A stretch of 64,000 nt of DNA, taken from NCBI GenBank assembly GCA_009869945.1, contig WIXG01000223.1, forward strand, positions 1 to 64,000, given 5' to 3'. The notes below the pieces were generated by a model that did not search any database, was not told the DNA's origin, and was given only the letters and a program-made list of their open reading frames with translations. Both the position numbers and the translations under genes were made by a program. Below, in pieces: positions 11,801 to 26,800 of the stretch; within the stretch, counting starts at the first letter, position 1, and every line of letters begins with the position of its first letter. The stretch comes from Mesaphorura yosii (lineage: Eukaryota > Arthropoda > Collembola > Poduromorpha > Tullbergiidae).

Positions 11801-14800
11801 TCTTGGATGATTATTAAAAGAAAAGAGTATCTTCACGCATTACGCAACCACTCGGCTGGTCTGGTGTCTGCGTAACCTACTGACAAGCTACAGGAGTCTA
11901 TACACAAGAAGAATACGAGAAAGAAGTCGCGCTCTTGGAGGCGACAATGACGAGATGATGAGAAAAGACGTTGTGGGAGACAATAGAAATAAATTTCATT
12001 CACGAGTGCAGTTAAGTTACTGCAAGGCAGCATAGCATCCACGGGATCTCCAACCAAAACCTTTCCTACACACCGACACAACCACTGCAAATGAAGAAGG
12101 ATTTGGGAGTAGTCCATATAATGGCTTGAGACAAAGTTCACTTGCCTTGATTATTTAAGGAGAACTCGACAAAGAAGCAGGGGAAAGGACACAGAGAAGA
12201 GAGAATGAGAAATGTGATGATGAGAATCATTTATAATGTCCATTGGGTAAGATTATGATGATGGTGATGGCTCCGACTCTTTAAAGTAGGAAAAATGCAG
12301 ATCGAAGGAAGGAGACGAAGGTTTCTCAAACCACCGCACCAAAAACTCTTGGAGTTGAGCGTGAAAGGCTTGCCGGATAAAGCAAACTGAATCAGGAAGG
12401 TAAAAACAATCTCAGAAATGCTGCACATTTAATAGCGTTAGACTTTTACGTGGCGTATAGGCAGCAATTTTAAAGCGAAAGTATTGCGTAATTTGCTGAA
12501 TGCTCGCATTTTTTGCAGCGTATTGCATTGGTGACACACCAAAGAAAAGAGATCGACGGAGATTTCTCAAATTTTGGCCGAGAGTCCTCATCAGCGCGTA
12601 TTTTATTGAGGGCGGCGATTCCTGCAAGTCATTCAGTCAAAATTATAAAAAAATTTACATTTTTTGCAGGCCCGAATATGAACATGATAAAGACATTATA
12701 AAATACTGCGATTTGTCAAAAGCAGTCCTGCTACGGTCCGACTTGGACAGATCCACATTGCTGAAATTGGCATTTCCACAGTTTTCTTTCCACTCTACTC
12801 TTCCGTCTATGCTTGGACTCAAAAAGTAGTTTAGTCTTGAGTGCGTGCCAAAGAGTCAGCACAGCGGTCGTTAAACAAAAAAGGCAAGTAGACACTTGAG
12901 ATTCGTTGATAAGAGCCAAGCACTTCCAAATGAATATTTGTTTTCACTTGGGAATTGTTGAGAGACAATTGAAGAGAGGAAGATGAATGAACATCAACTG
13001 CACTGCCCTGCTTCACTGCGGCTAATAACGCAACATTTAGCAAAGCTTCCCTGAAGAGAATTTGCGACAAGTGGCCTAAGACTCGTCCAGTATGTGCGAC
13101 ACACACGCCAAAATCAAACGCAAACGTGCATATTTCCTACTTTCAAAGATTACGTTTGATTATTTGGTCAAATACTGCTCGATTCCGATACCAAGTAACA
13201 TGGCATGCAGTCAAATATCAATTTCATGAATCAAAGACTAAATTATTCAAAGTAGGGATTAAAACTTTGAAGTTCAATGGTCCCCGTAATTGAGTTAATT
13301 AGTGTGAATGTAAACAAGTTGATCATATTTGCACTGAATACTGAATTGGGCTGCAAAATGACGGAATAATCGCTGTTAGCCAACTAGAAATAATCCTCGC
13401 TGGGTAAACAATGTCAATTCAATTTCACGTGTATCACGTCTAGTGAATTAATTCTGTTTGTTTATGGAATTATCTCGTCTACGAACTACGCCTCGAGACT
13501 GAGTCTGTGAACTGTGAGCATATTTCATATCTCAGGTAGCATATAAGCCGGGCCTGTACTGCTCTAGAAATACTTCTGATGTTTGCAAACAGAATTATCC
13601 GAATGTTGATTCAGCCTTCTCACGCAGAGTAGTGATGCGCAATATTCCCAAGATCTGTCTTAACTTACTGACACTGCCACGCGCTATCTTATCATGCGTT
13701 CTCAGCTGTGTTTCAAGTTGTTGACAGGTAAGTTGTATTTCATGCTTAGGTGAGAAAATACAAGATTCCTCTCTCAACGGATTTAGATAGCAGACAGCCG
13801 AAGGAAGGAGCCGACGACGTCGACGGAAAGAATGCGATGTTGTAAATAAGAGATGCTGAGCAGACGACCGTGGTGCGGGCTGGCAGCAGACGTTCATAAA
13901 AATAATGTGAGTGCATACAACAATGTTGCATGGGAAAGTCATGTAACACAATGAGGAAAGGTGTTGATAACCCGAATATTGTAATCTTACGAGATTCGTC
14001 TGTAAGGAATCATAATGCAATGCACCATCATCGAAGGCGCGACTTGTGCTTCAGAACTGAAGTGCAAGTGCATCTTGGTCGTGTCTAAATTCGGCTTTAA
14101 GCTTGAGGCATTCTCGTTCGATTTTGAATCTTGAATGTATGATTAGCTCCTCTGACGTCTGACATTTGATGAATGCTGCAGGCCTGTGGAGATAAAATGC
14201 TGCATTTTTTATAACTATGCGGGCAAGAGAGGCAAACTGAGCTGTACTTGGACAATTAAAATTGGTAACTTCCAACGTATTTAATATGTTGCGAATTCTG
14301 ATGTTATTCTTCTTTTCCGAAAGAAACAAATTGCTACAGTTTTTTTCTTTGTGGATCTTTGTTCGAAATGATTCTCTCTTCAGCTTCTCACTTTTATGTT
14401 CGTAAAGATTTTACTTGTTGTATTTTGCAATCTCTCATTCCGGTCCTGACAACCCTATAAGCCATTAGGAAGAAAGGTGGGCTTGTGATGGATTGGAAAT
14501 AGGAAGGACCATAAGGTGCAGTGGAACAATGAAGATGAGTGGAATCAGGCATTTCTTTCCAATTTGGTTCCTTCTTTATGATGATCCAAGGAGCAGGCTC
14601 TTATGCAGGAGACAATTTTTTTTAACAAAGTCTGATTTTGTCTTATGTCGAGGCGCAATCGCGAAATGTCAGCGCCGCGCAAAAGTGAAGACGGTTCGTG
14701 GATGAAGCTAAAAGTACTTTTAAATTTATAATGACAGCATGGGAGAGGCTGCTTCTTTGCTCGACAGGGAAGAACTCTTATGCGTAATAATGGGTTCACT

Positions 14801-17800
14801 ACCTTTTTCAATTTTTTTTCGCAAAGTGACTTACACTTGACAGATTTTAATATTATGTTACATGACAAGAAACTGTACGAGGATTCTCACTCAAGTACAC
14901 GTTAATAATTTACATACGCTGACATTATCAGACGCGAGCTTCTTTTGGCGAGATAAATTTCTTCATTTCGCCATGACATTCGAAATGATACTCGAGAAAC
15001 TGAAATAATGAAGAAAGAGGGTTCATTAAATTGAATTAATAATTAACGCAATATTGTACCATATTGTTTATACCAATGCACTCCCGCCCGTCTCAGCCTC
15101 AGTGTCCGTCAGCAGCGTCTTGTGTGATATGCTCTATGTGCATGGAATTTGTAATTTGTAAATTCACATGCAGCAGCGATTTTATCTTCCGATGAAAAAG
15201 GATTCAATTACCAATTAGCTATTCAGCGGACGAATATTATGCAAATGAACGTCACGCCTATTCTTCGTATTCGGTCAAAAGCGCCCGGTCTATTGATTGG
15301 AGTTGAAAGCAACAACAACATTCATGCGAAGAAATGCGGTTGGCTCAAATGACAGTTTAAGAATCGAAAAAAACGACTTCACTCAACTCTTGATGTAATT
15401 AGTTGATAGTGATGACTCGGTATTCAGTTCATTAAAAGAATAAGCTCATTACGAAGGATGCTGCTTGATAGCTCATGACTTCTGCGCCGTCTTGAGGCAC
15501 AATAAAGCAATAAACAAAGTCCCTTGATAGCAAAATGATATTTTGTTATATTTATGATAATGATACTTCGTGAAGAGGTGAGAATAATAAATAAATATTC
15601 ATGGGGGGAAAATAACAGATTGCATTCAAGTTGTAATGTTTTATCGCAACACTCACTTATAACAAAAGACGCATCGCTTTGTTATGGTGTGTTTTCTTGT
15701 GTCCGTCCACTTCGTTGAATTATGAAGCAAAGAGCAAGTGCAAGGCGAGTATGTAATACCAAATTAATGAACGGACGCGGTCGACTACGGCGCAAGTCGT
15801 TTGATGCTGTTGGAATGTGAATGAATATTAACATTCGCGATGAATGCAAGATTTGAGGACCATAAACTCGAAACGCAAAGTGTAATTGACAGGCACATCT
15901 GCAGATGAGCAAAGCTGCGTGCAGAGTTTCTTCTTCTTTCATGTCTCATGCAACCTCTAATAGAGACACTTGACACCTTTTTCACTTCATTGTTACCCGA
16001 CTAAATGAGAATTCAATTAGTCGTATCTCGTAAACCATCCTCCTATACTTTAGTACTCTAGAAATTGTCACATAAATATTTTTATTATTGCAATGGTTCG
16101 CTGACTCTGCCACGTGAGTCGCATGTATGTGCATGTGTAATGTTATGGGCTTCGGTACACTGACAACAGTAATTAGTTGTGCAAAAATCTCGAGAGCAGT
16201 TTTTCACATAAGACATGGCATTATAGCTGAGAGGCAAGCAAGGCAGCAGATGAGAATTAGATGCTGATGATGATTCGAGTTGTGGTAATGGATAATGTTT
16301 TACATAAAACGTTTAACATTTCGAATGAATGCTGACACGAACTGCAAAAACACGAAAATTCGGCGGACCAGCGAACGTCTGAAGCCTGCTGCACATTCCG
16401 CTCTTGAGATTATGACTGTTATTATGGACATGAAAGATATTAAGTTATGATAATAAATATTTCAGCCTCTGTTATCGTATATTGCAACTTATTCTCTGCA
16501 GCCAACTATCATAAACCTCTGCCTATTAAAATTGTATTAGCCATAGTAGTGCACTGTAATTTACGGTCCATAATGTATGCAAGCTGAGAATTTTAACAAA
16601 CGCAGAAACGTCGAGTGTAAATTGCCATCTGACGCGGAGAAAGAGGGTACGGACGGGATCGCAGCGAGTATAAATATTCGCCGCGTAGGTCGTCGGAAAT
16701 TTCTTGTGTGATAATTTATGAGCCATTTAACTCATTCATCAATTGGCCATTATCGCATCATCGTAGCCAAACCAGCAAGTGTTCCATAAACCCCAGCACG
16801 TATTCGCTGCGCAGTACCCGCAAGAATAACGCAATATATAATCTCTTGGCATGCCATTGCCATAATAGTAATAATAATGTAATCACATATTGTATATGAA
16901 GAAAGCAATTGCGCAAGTGCCCAGAAGGAAATAAGTCCGGTTCGGCTCCGGCTTCGACTCGAGTACAGTATTCGACTTCTCACAGTTCATTAGTGTCCAA
17001 CAAATTTACAGCTATCGCATCATGTGCGTGGATTTCATCTCATAATCCTCTTCGACGCAATGTTCCCCATTGCGCGTCCGTTGTTTCTCACCTCTGGCAC
17101 TTTGCATTGACTTTAAAGACAAAATCCGCCGGCCAAAGAGTTAAGGACGGATTTCGGTTGTGATTCCAAAGTGTGGGTGAAGCGGTGTGCAAATTCGAAT
17201 TGCAAGCCTGCTAGTTTGCAGATAGCTGTTCAGCGTAATGGAAATCTGTATACTCATGATCCTAATCATAAAAGTGATGGCTGTCTTCACCTGAAACTTG
17301 ACGCGAACTTGGTTTCTGTATCCCACTGGTTTAAATTCCTTGGATTTAAGTCCGGTGCTTTTATGACATTACCTAAATGAGTAAGCGCGTTTTAAGCTAA
17401 AGTCCACCTACTGTTTATGACCGTGCGAGGGATCATTTATAAAACTGGTCATCATCTTCCTCTATAAACAAGAAAGAGTCGACACCGCACAGCAGTTTAA
17501 TGAACGTCTTTAGTTTTTAGTCTCTCCTAAAGTCATCATCTTCTTTTCGTGTCTGAGAATTTTTATTCATTACATCGCGCCGTTGTTTGCAGTCGATTTA
17601 TTTTGATGACTATAAACTTAACCCTCTTCACAGTGCTACGCTTGTCCGTTTTACAGTTCGAGATGAATGAGCACGACCAGGGACAAAAAAGAGATTCGCA
17701 ATTTATTTAGAATTCCTAAAACAATGACAACAGTGATCCGCAATACGTGAGACTTGGCTTTGAGGCGCAATGACAATTTCGGTTGGTCTTTGCTGCCTCG

Positions 17801-20800
17801 ATTTGAATTCATTACGGTCGCCATCTGTCTGATTGCCCACCATCCTCACTTGACCGTTCCTCACCCCTGTTCCTGCGGAAAGGATGGAGTGTCTTGACAA
17901 TTTTAATGCTTCGTTTATTGCATAACAATAAATGTTTGACACAATTGACTCACTTTGCACTCGGTTTCTAGATCAGCAAACAATGTTAAAGAATGTGGAT
18001 TAAGCATTATAATAATAAATCTAAGTCGACGAGTGTTAAAAATATGACCTAGCAGGGGAGTTCGCATGGCATTGTGGGCTCACAATTGCAATTACCTGTG
18101 CCTCGTTTGTTGTTCTTCGTTGCACATCTGTCTTCGAAAATTGCCTGCCTGCCTTTCTTGTGTCTCGAAAGGTGTTCCTGGCCAGGCAACAAATAAGCCT
18201 TTGTTATTCCCACTACGAGATGGCAAAGTGAGATAATTTGAGCTAGTCAGTCAGGAAAGCTAGCCAACACTCATATTTACGATTATTCTTTTCATTACCG
18301 TTCCAAAAAGGAAACTTAAGAAACCGCAAAGCAAGTACTCCATTTTGCAACTCTTCGTCGACTTGTTATTTTTATTTTTATTTCTTCTTTATCTTATCTG
18401 CTCACACATAAAATCGTAAATGAAACTTGGCACATCCATGAAAAAATATGCCTTTCGTTAATTTACATATTGCAGTAAAAACGCAGCGTGCTGCTTTTCT
18501 TTTTCCTCTCATTCCATTCAAGCCATTGTCTTTGGAATTCTAACAAAAAATGTGTACAAATGAAACTAGTGCCGGTGCTTGGTTCGAGTCGGAGTAGGGA
18601 CCTACACGGGACCGAAACCTTGCAAAGTTCTGTCCGTCCTCTTCTCGTTTCAAAATTCAATTTTTGTAATTTCATAAAAAAGATAATTTATGATTGTCTT
18701 AAAAAAGTTAATAACGTGAGAAGGAAGCCAGAGGAAAAAAGGGTTGGAGCGGTGGTAATAAGAGCCTGTAATGGTAGCGAAATAAAAACCAGCAAACTCC
18801 GAGAGAAAGCCATAAAACGAAAGAAATCTAAGAAATATCTAATAAATACGGCCATTTCCAACTCTGCTCTCTCGTATTCGGTATGCGGATTTTTCATAAT
18901 GCAGTTTAATGAATTCCAGTCTTCGTTCCTCCATTCTGGTCTCAAAAATACATCTAGGACTTGAATTGCGTACGGCTCTTTCGGGCTGTTAAAGTACGAA
19001 ATTGACATCTTCGAAGTATTTGTGGTCTTCAGCAGGTGATTGAATACCTGCCCAGTTTTACGATTGGCGCATGGCAGACCATCTGCTCTCCAACTAAACA
19101 AATTGCAATTTGCAGAAGTGAGGTTCACCCAATTATGGCAACACAATGGCAAAAGTTGACTTACGATCACCTCCATGCACACACTTTGCAAAATAATAAT
19201 GGTTTCTATACTTGTCCATCTTGAGACGGCATCTTTCTTCTCACCTTCATGTAGTTTTATGTTGTAGTTTTAAATTATTATACCTTGGCCTCTCAACATT
19301 AAATTCTAGTGTCTGGATATTACTACCCTAGTACTTTAACTGCCTACTTGTAATCATATTTGTCCATATTTAGAAATGCGGTGCATTAAAAACAAAACTA
19401 AAACTCGCGCCACTAGTGAATATAATTTCGTAAGGCTAATATTTCTATACTTTCTGCTGCCTATCGCTTTGTTTCTTCTCTTCGTTGCAGTGGTTGAAAA
19501 AACTGAAGAATGTTTCTGGCTTTTTTGCTGAATTAAACGTTCACTGATTCTAGACACTTCAGCATTTGTGTGGTTGCTGTTCCTGAAATTATGCATATTA
19601 TGGCCATATTAAGGAAAAATACGAGTGAGACACGTGTCCATAATTTTTTCCTATGGGAACGACAGAGTTGGACATATGATTTTGATTTAATGGTTTCTTC
19701 CGCGATGTTAATGTCTTATGATAATCCTGCTCTCGAGACTCGACAGCCCAAATATTTTAGTACTTGACATCAAAAAACGCAAACGCGCAAACTGCACTAC
19801 ATTTGAAATTCAGCTGCATTGCGAAAAACAGCACGAAGCATTATTCGTATTTAGATACTGCGCGTGCAAACGAAGGGATCATCCACCATGCCATGCGTGA
19901 GATGCACCGGGTCAAGTCAGCCCGGATCCGGTCTCAGAAGTGTGCGTGAACTGTGCTCACGCAGCCGGGGAGAATTATGGCGATGTTTGTAAGGAACAAG
20001 GAATGGATATGATGGGTAGATTTATGAGATCGGATCGCGAGATCTTAGAAGGCAGCATTATTATGCAACTCTCACACGTTTTGTTTCTTTTCAACGTTTT
20101 TGGTGTGGGTTCTGGTATTCTTCTGTTCCACGACTTGCGACTTGACTTTTCTTATTCGTACTCACATTTGCATGAACGTTAAAGGCACTGGCTTCACTGC
20201 CGCTAGTCAGCCGTGTGCAGTAATGAAAAACGAACTCGAGACAGCCAGTCAGCTAATGCAGCTTCAACATGATTTGGGTGGGAAGTTGATTGTATGTGAT
20301 AGGAAATGCTAATGTGTAAGGATATTATAATTGCATGCGGTATTATGAACTACGAGGCGAGTCGAAATGCGAATACGAACGAACGCATGATGATGTTCTC
20401 GCTGGCTACTAGAAGACGCGTAAACGAAAAGTTATCATTTGATCGCCGCGAAAGCACGCTACAATATCACCATAAATGTTAACAAAGAACTGCATCCCTT
20501 GCATTTTAATACCCTGAACTCAGGGAGATAGGAACCATCGCCCGTATTTTGCCGGTAGCAAATTTCTTAATTTTTGAGAAACTTTTTGCCTTCTCCATTG
20601 TTAGTCTGAACTTATGTCTTGGAAATCAAGATTCGGATTCTCAGTTCCGTTACCAGGAGCAATTAAAAGCTTAATTCCTGGGTAGCCATCATTATGGAGG
20701 CTAGCCCATGCGAAGGACTCTCAGTAGGCTCTGAACCATCGAAATGCAGTTTCATGGACTACGTTCACGAGTTAAATATCCAGATCGCCATGAATCCACG

Positions 20801-23800
20801 AGTGCAGCCACGAATGACTGCCTCCTTGCCCATCTCACTCAAATCGTCTTCAATAATGGTTGATGGATTCCCGACTCTTGCACACGATGCGATGATATAA
20901 AAATACTTTGCTGCATGCCGTGCCTGCGTCGATTGCCTATTCATCTACATGCGCATCTTCTCCTTTGTCCATGTCAAGACGTCAGTGTCCAGTTTTATCC
21001 ATCTATCTTCTTCGTTACCCATTCTTCTCTACACTTTCCTCTATTCATAATTCATCCTTCTCATTTGCATACGCTCACCAAAGACTCACGGGCCAGTGTG
21101 AGCATCTGACCAAACCGAAGGCACGTTGAAAGGAATAAATTGTAATTAACCGTGATTTTCGTTTCCGACAAGCACAAGCTTACTTGCGGCCTGCCTGCAT
21201 CGTGCTTTACGAAGTCCAAGGGTGAATTGCGCATAGCGTCTAGTGCGCATGAAAAGAGCCCTCGAGAGATACGTAGTACAACGACTTTTCATAAAAAATG
21301 TGAAATTATCAGACAACAACAATAAAGCAATATACTCGATGCAATAATGTTAGTTAAAAGACTAGCACATGATCATCATTATGATTGTTATGATGAGCCA
21401 TAACCGCATTGTTGTTGCTGCTGCTTTTTAAAATATTTATATGCCAAGTCGAGCCTTTCGGAACGGGCCCATGGCAAATAAGCATACGTGGAAGAAGATC
21501 GTTATCAAGATTCGATATAACAAATTCACATTATAAGTTAAGCTAGTCAAGAATTCTCGAGGAATGCATCCGTGTAGCATTAGAATGGGATCCGTCCGTG
21601 CTGCACTGCACGGAGGCCGAAATGTTGCTGACGAGTGTCATGATTGAGTAAATGGTTTGATAGCAGATCCAGATAGTAAAATTCCTCGGGCCTGCTCCGT
21701 ACAAGAGGCAGGCTGGCTTCTTGTTCATGTTCCATTGACTTTGTGACTGAATTTTATGTACTCTGCCTTTTTATGAGGAGTGGGGGAAAGTAATAAAAAG
21801 GATTACGTATACTTTCGCTAGTCGTATAAAACTGTTGGAGAAAAGAAACGGTAGAAATGGCTTGTTGATGAAGACGAAAAATATCTTTCAAAAAGCAGAA
21901 ACTTCACCCGTCAATTCCACGACTGTTCAACTCGATCTTCTCCCTCCGCATCTCGACTCAAGTTTTGTAAATATTGGCACTTGGTTTGACTCCGGCACTC
22001 GGCATTCTTTTGTTGTGTAATTTTCCTGTTGCATTTAATAAAGAATTTTTAAAACTCACATCGAGGAAGGCCAGTGCAGGGCGAAACACTGAGACGGACG
22101 GCGACTCCGGTTCAACGAGAAAGAAATAAAAAACTGGAGAAAGTACGCGCGTATCAGAGTAAAGTGTTTCCGCATGCAAATGATGGTTTTTCTTCCGCTA
22201 CCATGATTTCTTTCCTCCGAGAAGTAAAAGTTTGGTGGGGTTTACGATGATGCAACTCTGCTGCACAAAGTAAAGTTTATGTGGAAATTGTCTTTTACTG
22301 ACGGACTCATATTTTTGACTCATTCTTTCCTGCCGTGATCCATGGATTCGTGCGCAGTTAAAATTCGGAGTCGGCAAGATTTCTGAGCAGGAATTGCGTA
22401 TTAATAATAAATGCACACATCGCTGCACTGCACTGTGTTGCATACGGTGGTAACTGGTGAAGATGTCCGCCTGGTTAAAAATTTAGTTATGAACGCTTAT
22501 GACACACCAATCAGCACATAGCAATTTATTTGTTACATTTATACACCTGAAAAAATGGATTAGTCGGTGGATAACCCAAAACCAAGCAAAGCAAAGAAAA
22601 CTGAAGTAAAAGTAAAGACTTCATAATGACGTCTCATTTTTAATGTGTGGTGCATGTATTATGTATTACAATGATGAGACGATCATCATCATCATGGTAT
22701 GATTGCTCACTTTTTCCAACCTTCATCCTCAGTATCAGCCTCCGCTTTTGTCGGGCTGGGAATTTCTTGCGTTAAGTAACCAGAGAAGCAGAGTAAAGAC
22801 GTACGCACACACTGTAAATGACTGTGAATTTTTAAACACGGTGATATATTGTTTCTGGTCCATTTGAGACCTGACTTGATGCGGGAAGAAAGGGAAGCGG
22901 CGCACATTACGTGAATGAATATGTAAATGGTGGAGCATAATAGCGAGAGCAATGCAAGTGACTTTGAGTGAGTGGAGTCATGCATTTTAAAAGTCGTACG
23001 CGTTAACTATTGCGGTAAATTTTTTCAAGTCGGGGAATCGTTTATGGTCTCCGTGCATGCGATCCGAAACGCCTAAATGCGTGAGTCGTTCATTTTCTCC
23101 ATTTTGTTTGGTTCAAGTTTTTCTCTGTATAAATACCACAAATTGTTCTCTTAATAAAAAGAGGCCCGTAAATATAAATATCATAATAATGAATGTGTTC
23201 CGCCAAGGTACCTGATTTAGACTTAGCCTTTCTAATTCTTTTATGCGGTTGTTCTTGTTTATTTTGTACTATTACCGGTATTTTGAGGCAGCACATAAAT
23301 AGCCATAAAGATTGGAATCAGTGAATTTGTAAACTATTAAATACGAAAAAATGCAGCCGGTGAATTGTTCTCGGTGGTGATTAAGATGAGTAACTCAAGA
23401 TTACGGGAGTACGGAAGATTAAAAGGCCACGACGAGATATTTTTGTTATTGTGGCGAGTTAGCATGTCATAAACACGTAAACTATAACTCCTACCGGTTA
23501 TCTGTTGCCCTCGTTCGTTTCGTGGTCTATAATCCGACCACTGCGGCAGAAGGAGGCAGGCCCTAATGTGTGCATGTAATAATAGCGGTCAATAAATAAG
23601 TGAAGCGAGTTTAATAGCCGTCGTGGTCAAGCGAGAATGCCCGGTGCGCAACCTCAGAATTCCACAGAGAGTTGCAGTCGCAGTCACATTCCATCAATTT
23701 GTGGTATTTCGAATTTTCAAGCTTGCGGTTCCACATTTCACAGCCCAAAACCAGACTTTTTGGCCATACTCGTTTGGTTTGGCCCGGCTGATGGGGTCGG

Positions 23801-26800
23801 TGGGTTAATTGACATGTCATATAATTCTCATTCTCCTCTTGAGCTGTACAACCCGCTTACAACGGCTATTAAGTGCATTTAATTACAGGAAGATAAATCT
23901 CGCGATATCATTACGTTATTAATTATAAAACAAGCAGAAACGCCAATTTTGCTCGTTTGCGTTCGAGTTCGCGCTCCTAAACAAGGTGCGCGCTTGCGAG
24001 TTCATTGAATCTCCACATTATTAATGTGATTACGGTATCTGCAGCTTGCATTCCGAACTGACCAGTGCGGATTTTTTTTGTTCCCTCCACGTTTGCAACA
24101 CGCAAGACGTTAAACAGTGCTTGACTTGGTCTGTCTGCCTGCGCAGTTTGCTTGCCCATCGTAATTTACACTCCGTTGGTAATGCAATGAAGACCCGTGT
24201 AATATGATCACCGTGTATATAATGCGATATTATGAGAACATGAGGAGGAATTTTTTGAGTTAAAAAATTGACAGTGAAGAATTGTATCAAGTAAGGAAAG
24301 ATTTGTTTATACACCGTGGATGATGAGATGTGAGCTCTGAGCAACCTTTTACTTTCTTGTCGTGGCTACGTTCATGTGGTCGGTATCTTGCTTCTACTAA
24401 GCCAACCTTTCTTTCAATCCGCAGACGGCAGACTGACAAAATATTTTTTCTCGAATTTATTTTCCTCCGACATCATAAATATTCTGCTATCTTTACGATC
24501 CACTTGGTGACAACATTTCAAAGAATGAAAAAGCTTTGTCCACCGGGTTTCCAGTCTTGGCCTTGTTCGACGATGTGGCTGGATTGCAAATGAAAATAAA
24601 GCAAGAATTGAGCTGCCAAAATCAATCGTTGTCCTGGCTAAAGCCCAAATGTTAAATGACCATCGTGCAAATGTTAATCATTTGCTTGTGAGAATTTTCG
24701 AGTGGATGAATGTCTCAGTTAAGTATTTTGTGCGAGAAGTAAGTCCGTGAAATTATTCTGCTGCTGTGAACATTGGCATTAATATAAGATGTGACTGTCT
24801 TATGTAGCCTCACAAGCCAAGTCAGAGTCTGCAAGCCACAGCCACAATATTTATTGTTTTCATGCAAATTTGAAGGGTGGGTCGACCAATGCAGAAAGTC
24901 GAAATGCAGCAACACCGAAGTGGGGACCATGTTTCATTTTTTATCACATTAATTATATTTAATAAGCCCAATTATAATAATAATAACTCATAACTGCCAG
25001 CTCCTCATTATTACACCAGCAACAGCAGAAGGGTAATGTCCAAACTGTGCCTGTGCCACTGAGCACAAGGACCCAGGACTGAATTTATCATCAAAGCGTC
25101 ATCGTGCCTTGTATCTTTGTTAATTGAAGAGCCGAACTCATCGTGCGACGACAGGCACAACAACAATAATTTCAGTCCATTGATTGAACGAAATGAGTTG
25201 CAGCAGCAGCTAGCTCGTAATGAATAATCTCTCGAAATTTTGTCATTTACGATGACGGCGATGATGTTTTAATTTTAGAAATGGAGAGCCGGCTGAAAGG
25301 GGAATGACAAAGCTGAGCTCGAGTGATCGAGCGCACACCAGAGCGGTGAAAGTTTTAGTACACAAATACAAACTCTTGCACGGGATTCTACATCATTTTA
25401 AAGGAATTGAGCCGCTTGCATTCTGCCTTGCATTGTTGGTGAATGATAAATTGTTTGTCGAATTGTGTGCAAGTCTCCTCGTTCAACACAAGTAGTCTTC
25501 CCAACTCACAAGTGGTGAGCTCTTTGATTTCAATTTCAATGGCTGGCTGCTGCTTGCATGAGTCATACACTTTGCATACATCGAGCCTAAACTCCATGAC
25601 GAGTTTATGCTGTGTGACTGCAAGTATGACGAGGATCTGCTTTCTTTGATATCTGATAAAAATATGCGTAATCTTTTCCTTGCTCTGTTCTTTCTCTGAG
25701 TTCTACCCCTTTGCCTTTCCACTTCGCGCTCGCGTCGGCGCGTAAAGGTACTCGATAAAATACCTCATCAGATGAATTGCATCCTATTAAGCTCGAATGC
25801 TGAACACGGCTAGCAATGACATTTGCATTGCATTCCTTTTGACTTGAGCTGGATTCCCGATCCGCTCTCCCCACGACGAGTATTACTCATCTCTCCCATT
25901 GTTCTATCAGAATGCCGTCATCGATACCAAAACAGTTACCCACATTCATTGCGAGCTGGGCTCCTTTTACTTGGTGTTTGGTGCTTGAGCTTGATCACTA
26001 TTCATTTTATTCCATGATTTGCATCTTTCGTTTCGGGTCTTGAAAGAATTCACACATTTCATGGCTGTTTGCAGCATGGACCATGCTTCTTGAGCTCGAT
26101 CTGCAATGTTGTGTACCATTTGTCGAAGGCATCCCGCACTTCTGTTACTTTCCGACTTTGATGTAATCAAGTTTAGTGTGGGTAGAAAGATTGCCTTGTA
26201 GTTCAGAAATGCTGTACTGCGAACTTGGATTGACATCGATGCATCTGATGTATAATGAAATGCAAGCGATGAATCATGAAATATGATCACTGATCATAAC
26301 CGACGTACCAGTTTTTTTCAGAAGTGTACATGATTAATGTCGTGTTCGAGTGCTCATTGTTCTATATTATTAAAGACTGCATTGGGAATTATCACCCATT
26401 ATGAAAGCTCTGGTGCTGAGATGATGACCAGGTTATTTTCATTCATGCAATGCACTTTTTGTGGACGAGACTCACTGTTTGCGTCTGGCATTCCCCTTTC
26501 CCTTGCTGCCAGTGCAGTAACGACAGCACAATGTTACATCGCAGCACAATGTGAGATTGAATTTGAGTGTCCCACCCGTCAACACAGTCCACCATGTGTA
26601 TGCATTCAAGGAACCGTATGAAAAGTAATAACAATAATCGTACATCTTGCAATATTTTATTTTTAAACTTAATCATATTACATAATGTTAAAACCATTTG
26701 CTGGCTGCGTTTTCCCGAGTTGAGCATGCTGGTGAAGGTTGTTGACAGCCGAATGTACGGCGACGTGCAGTGGAGGACCGCGGGGTTTTCTTACTTTCCT

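Noticed and set aside
16669-16676. TATAAATA, a perfect TATA-box match
   Set aside because: No gene follows on the + strand and the motif is expected by chance in AT-rich sequence.
18581-18597. GGTTCGAGTC, resembling a tRNA B box
   Set aside because: No A box at the right distance and no cloverleaf can be formed.
18488-19191. Overlapping 158-codon (+) and 167-codon (-) frames
   Set aside because: They overlap on opposite strands, and neither has recognisable motifs or gene context.
19940-19965. TGCGTGA/TCACGCA 7-bp hairpin
   Set aside because: Too short to distinguish from chance in this length of sequence.
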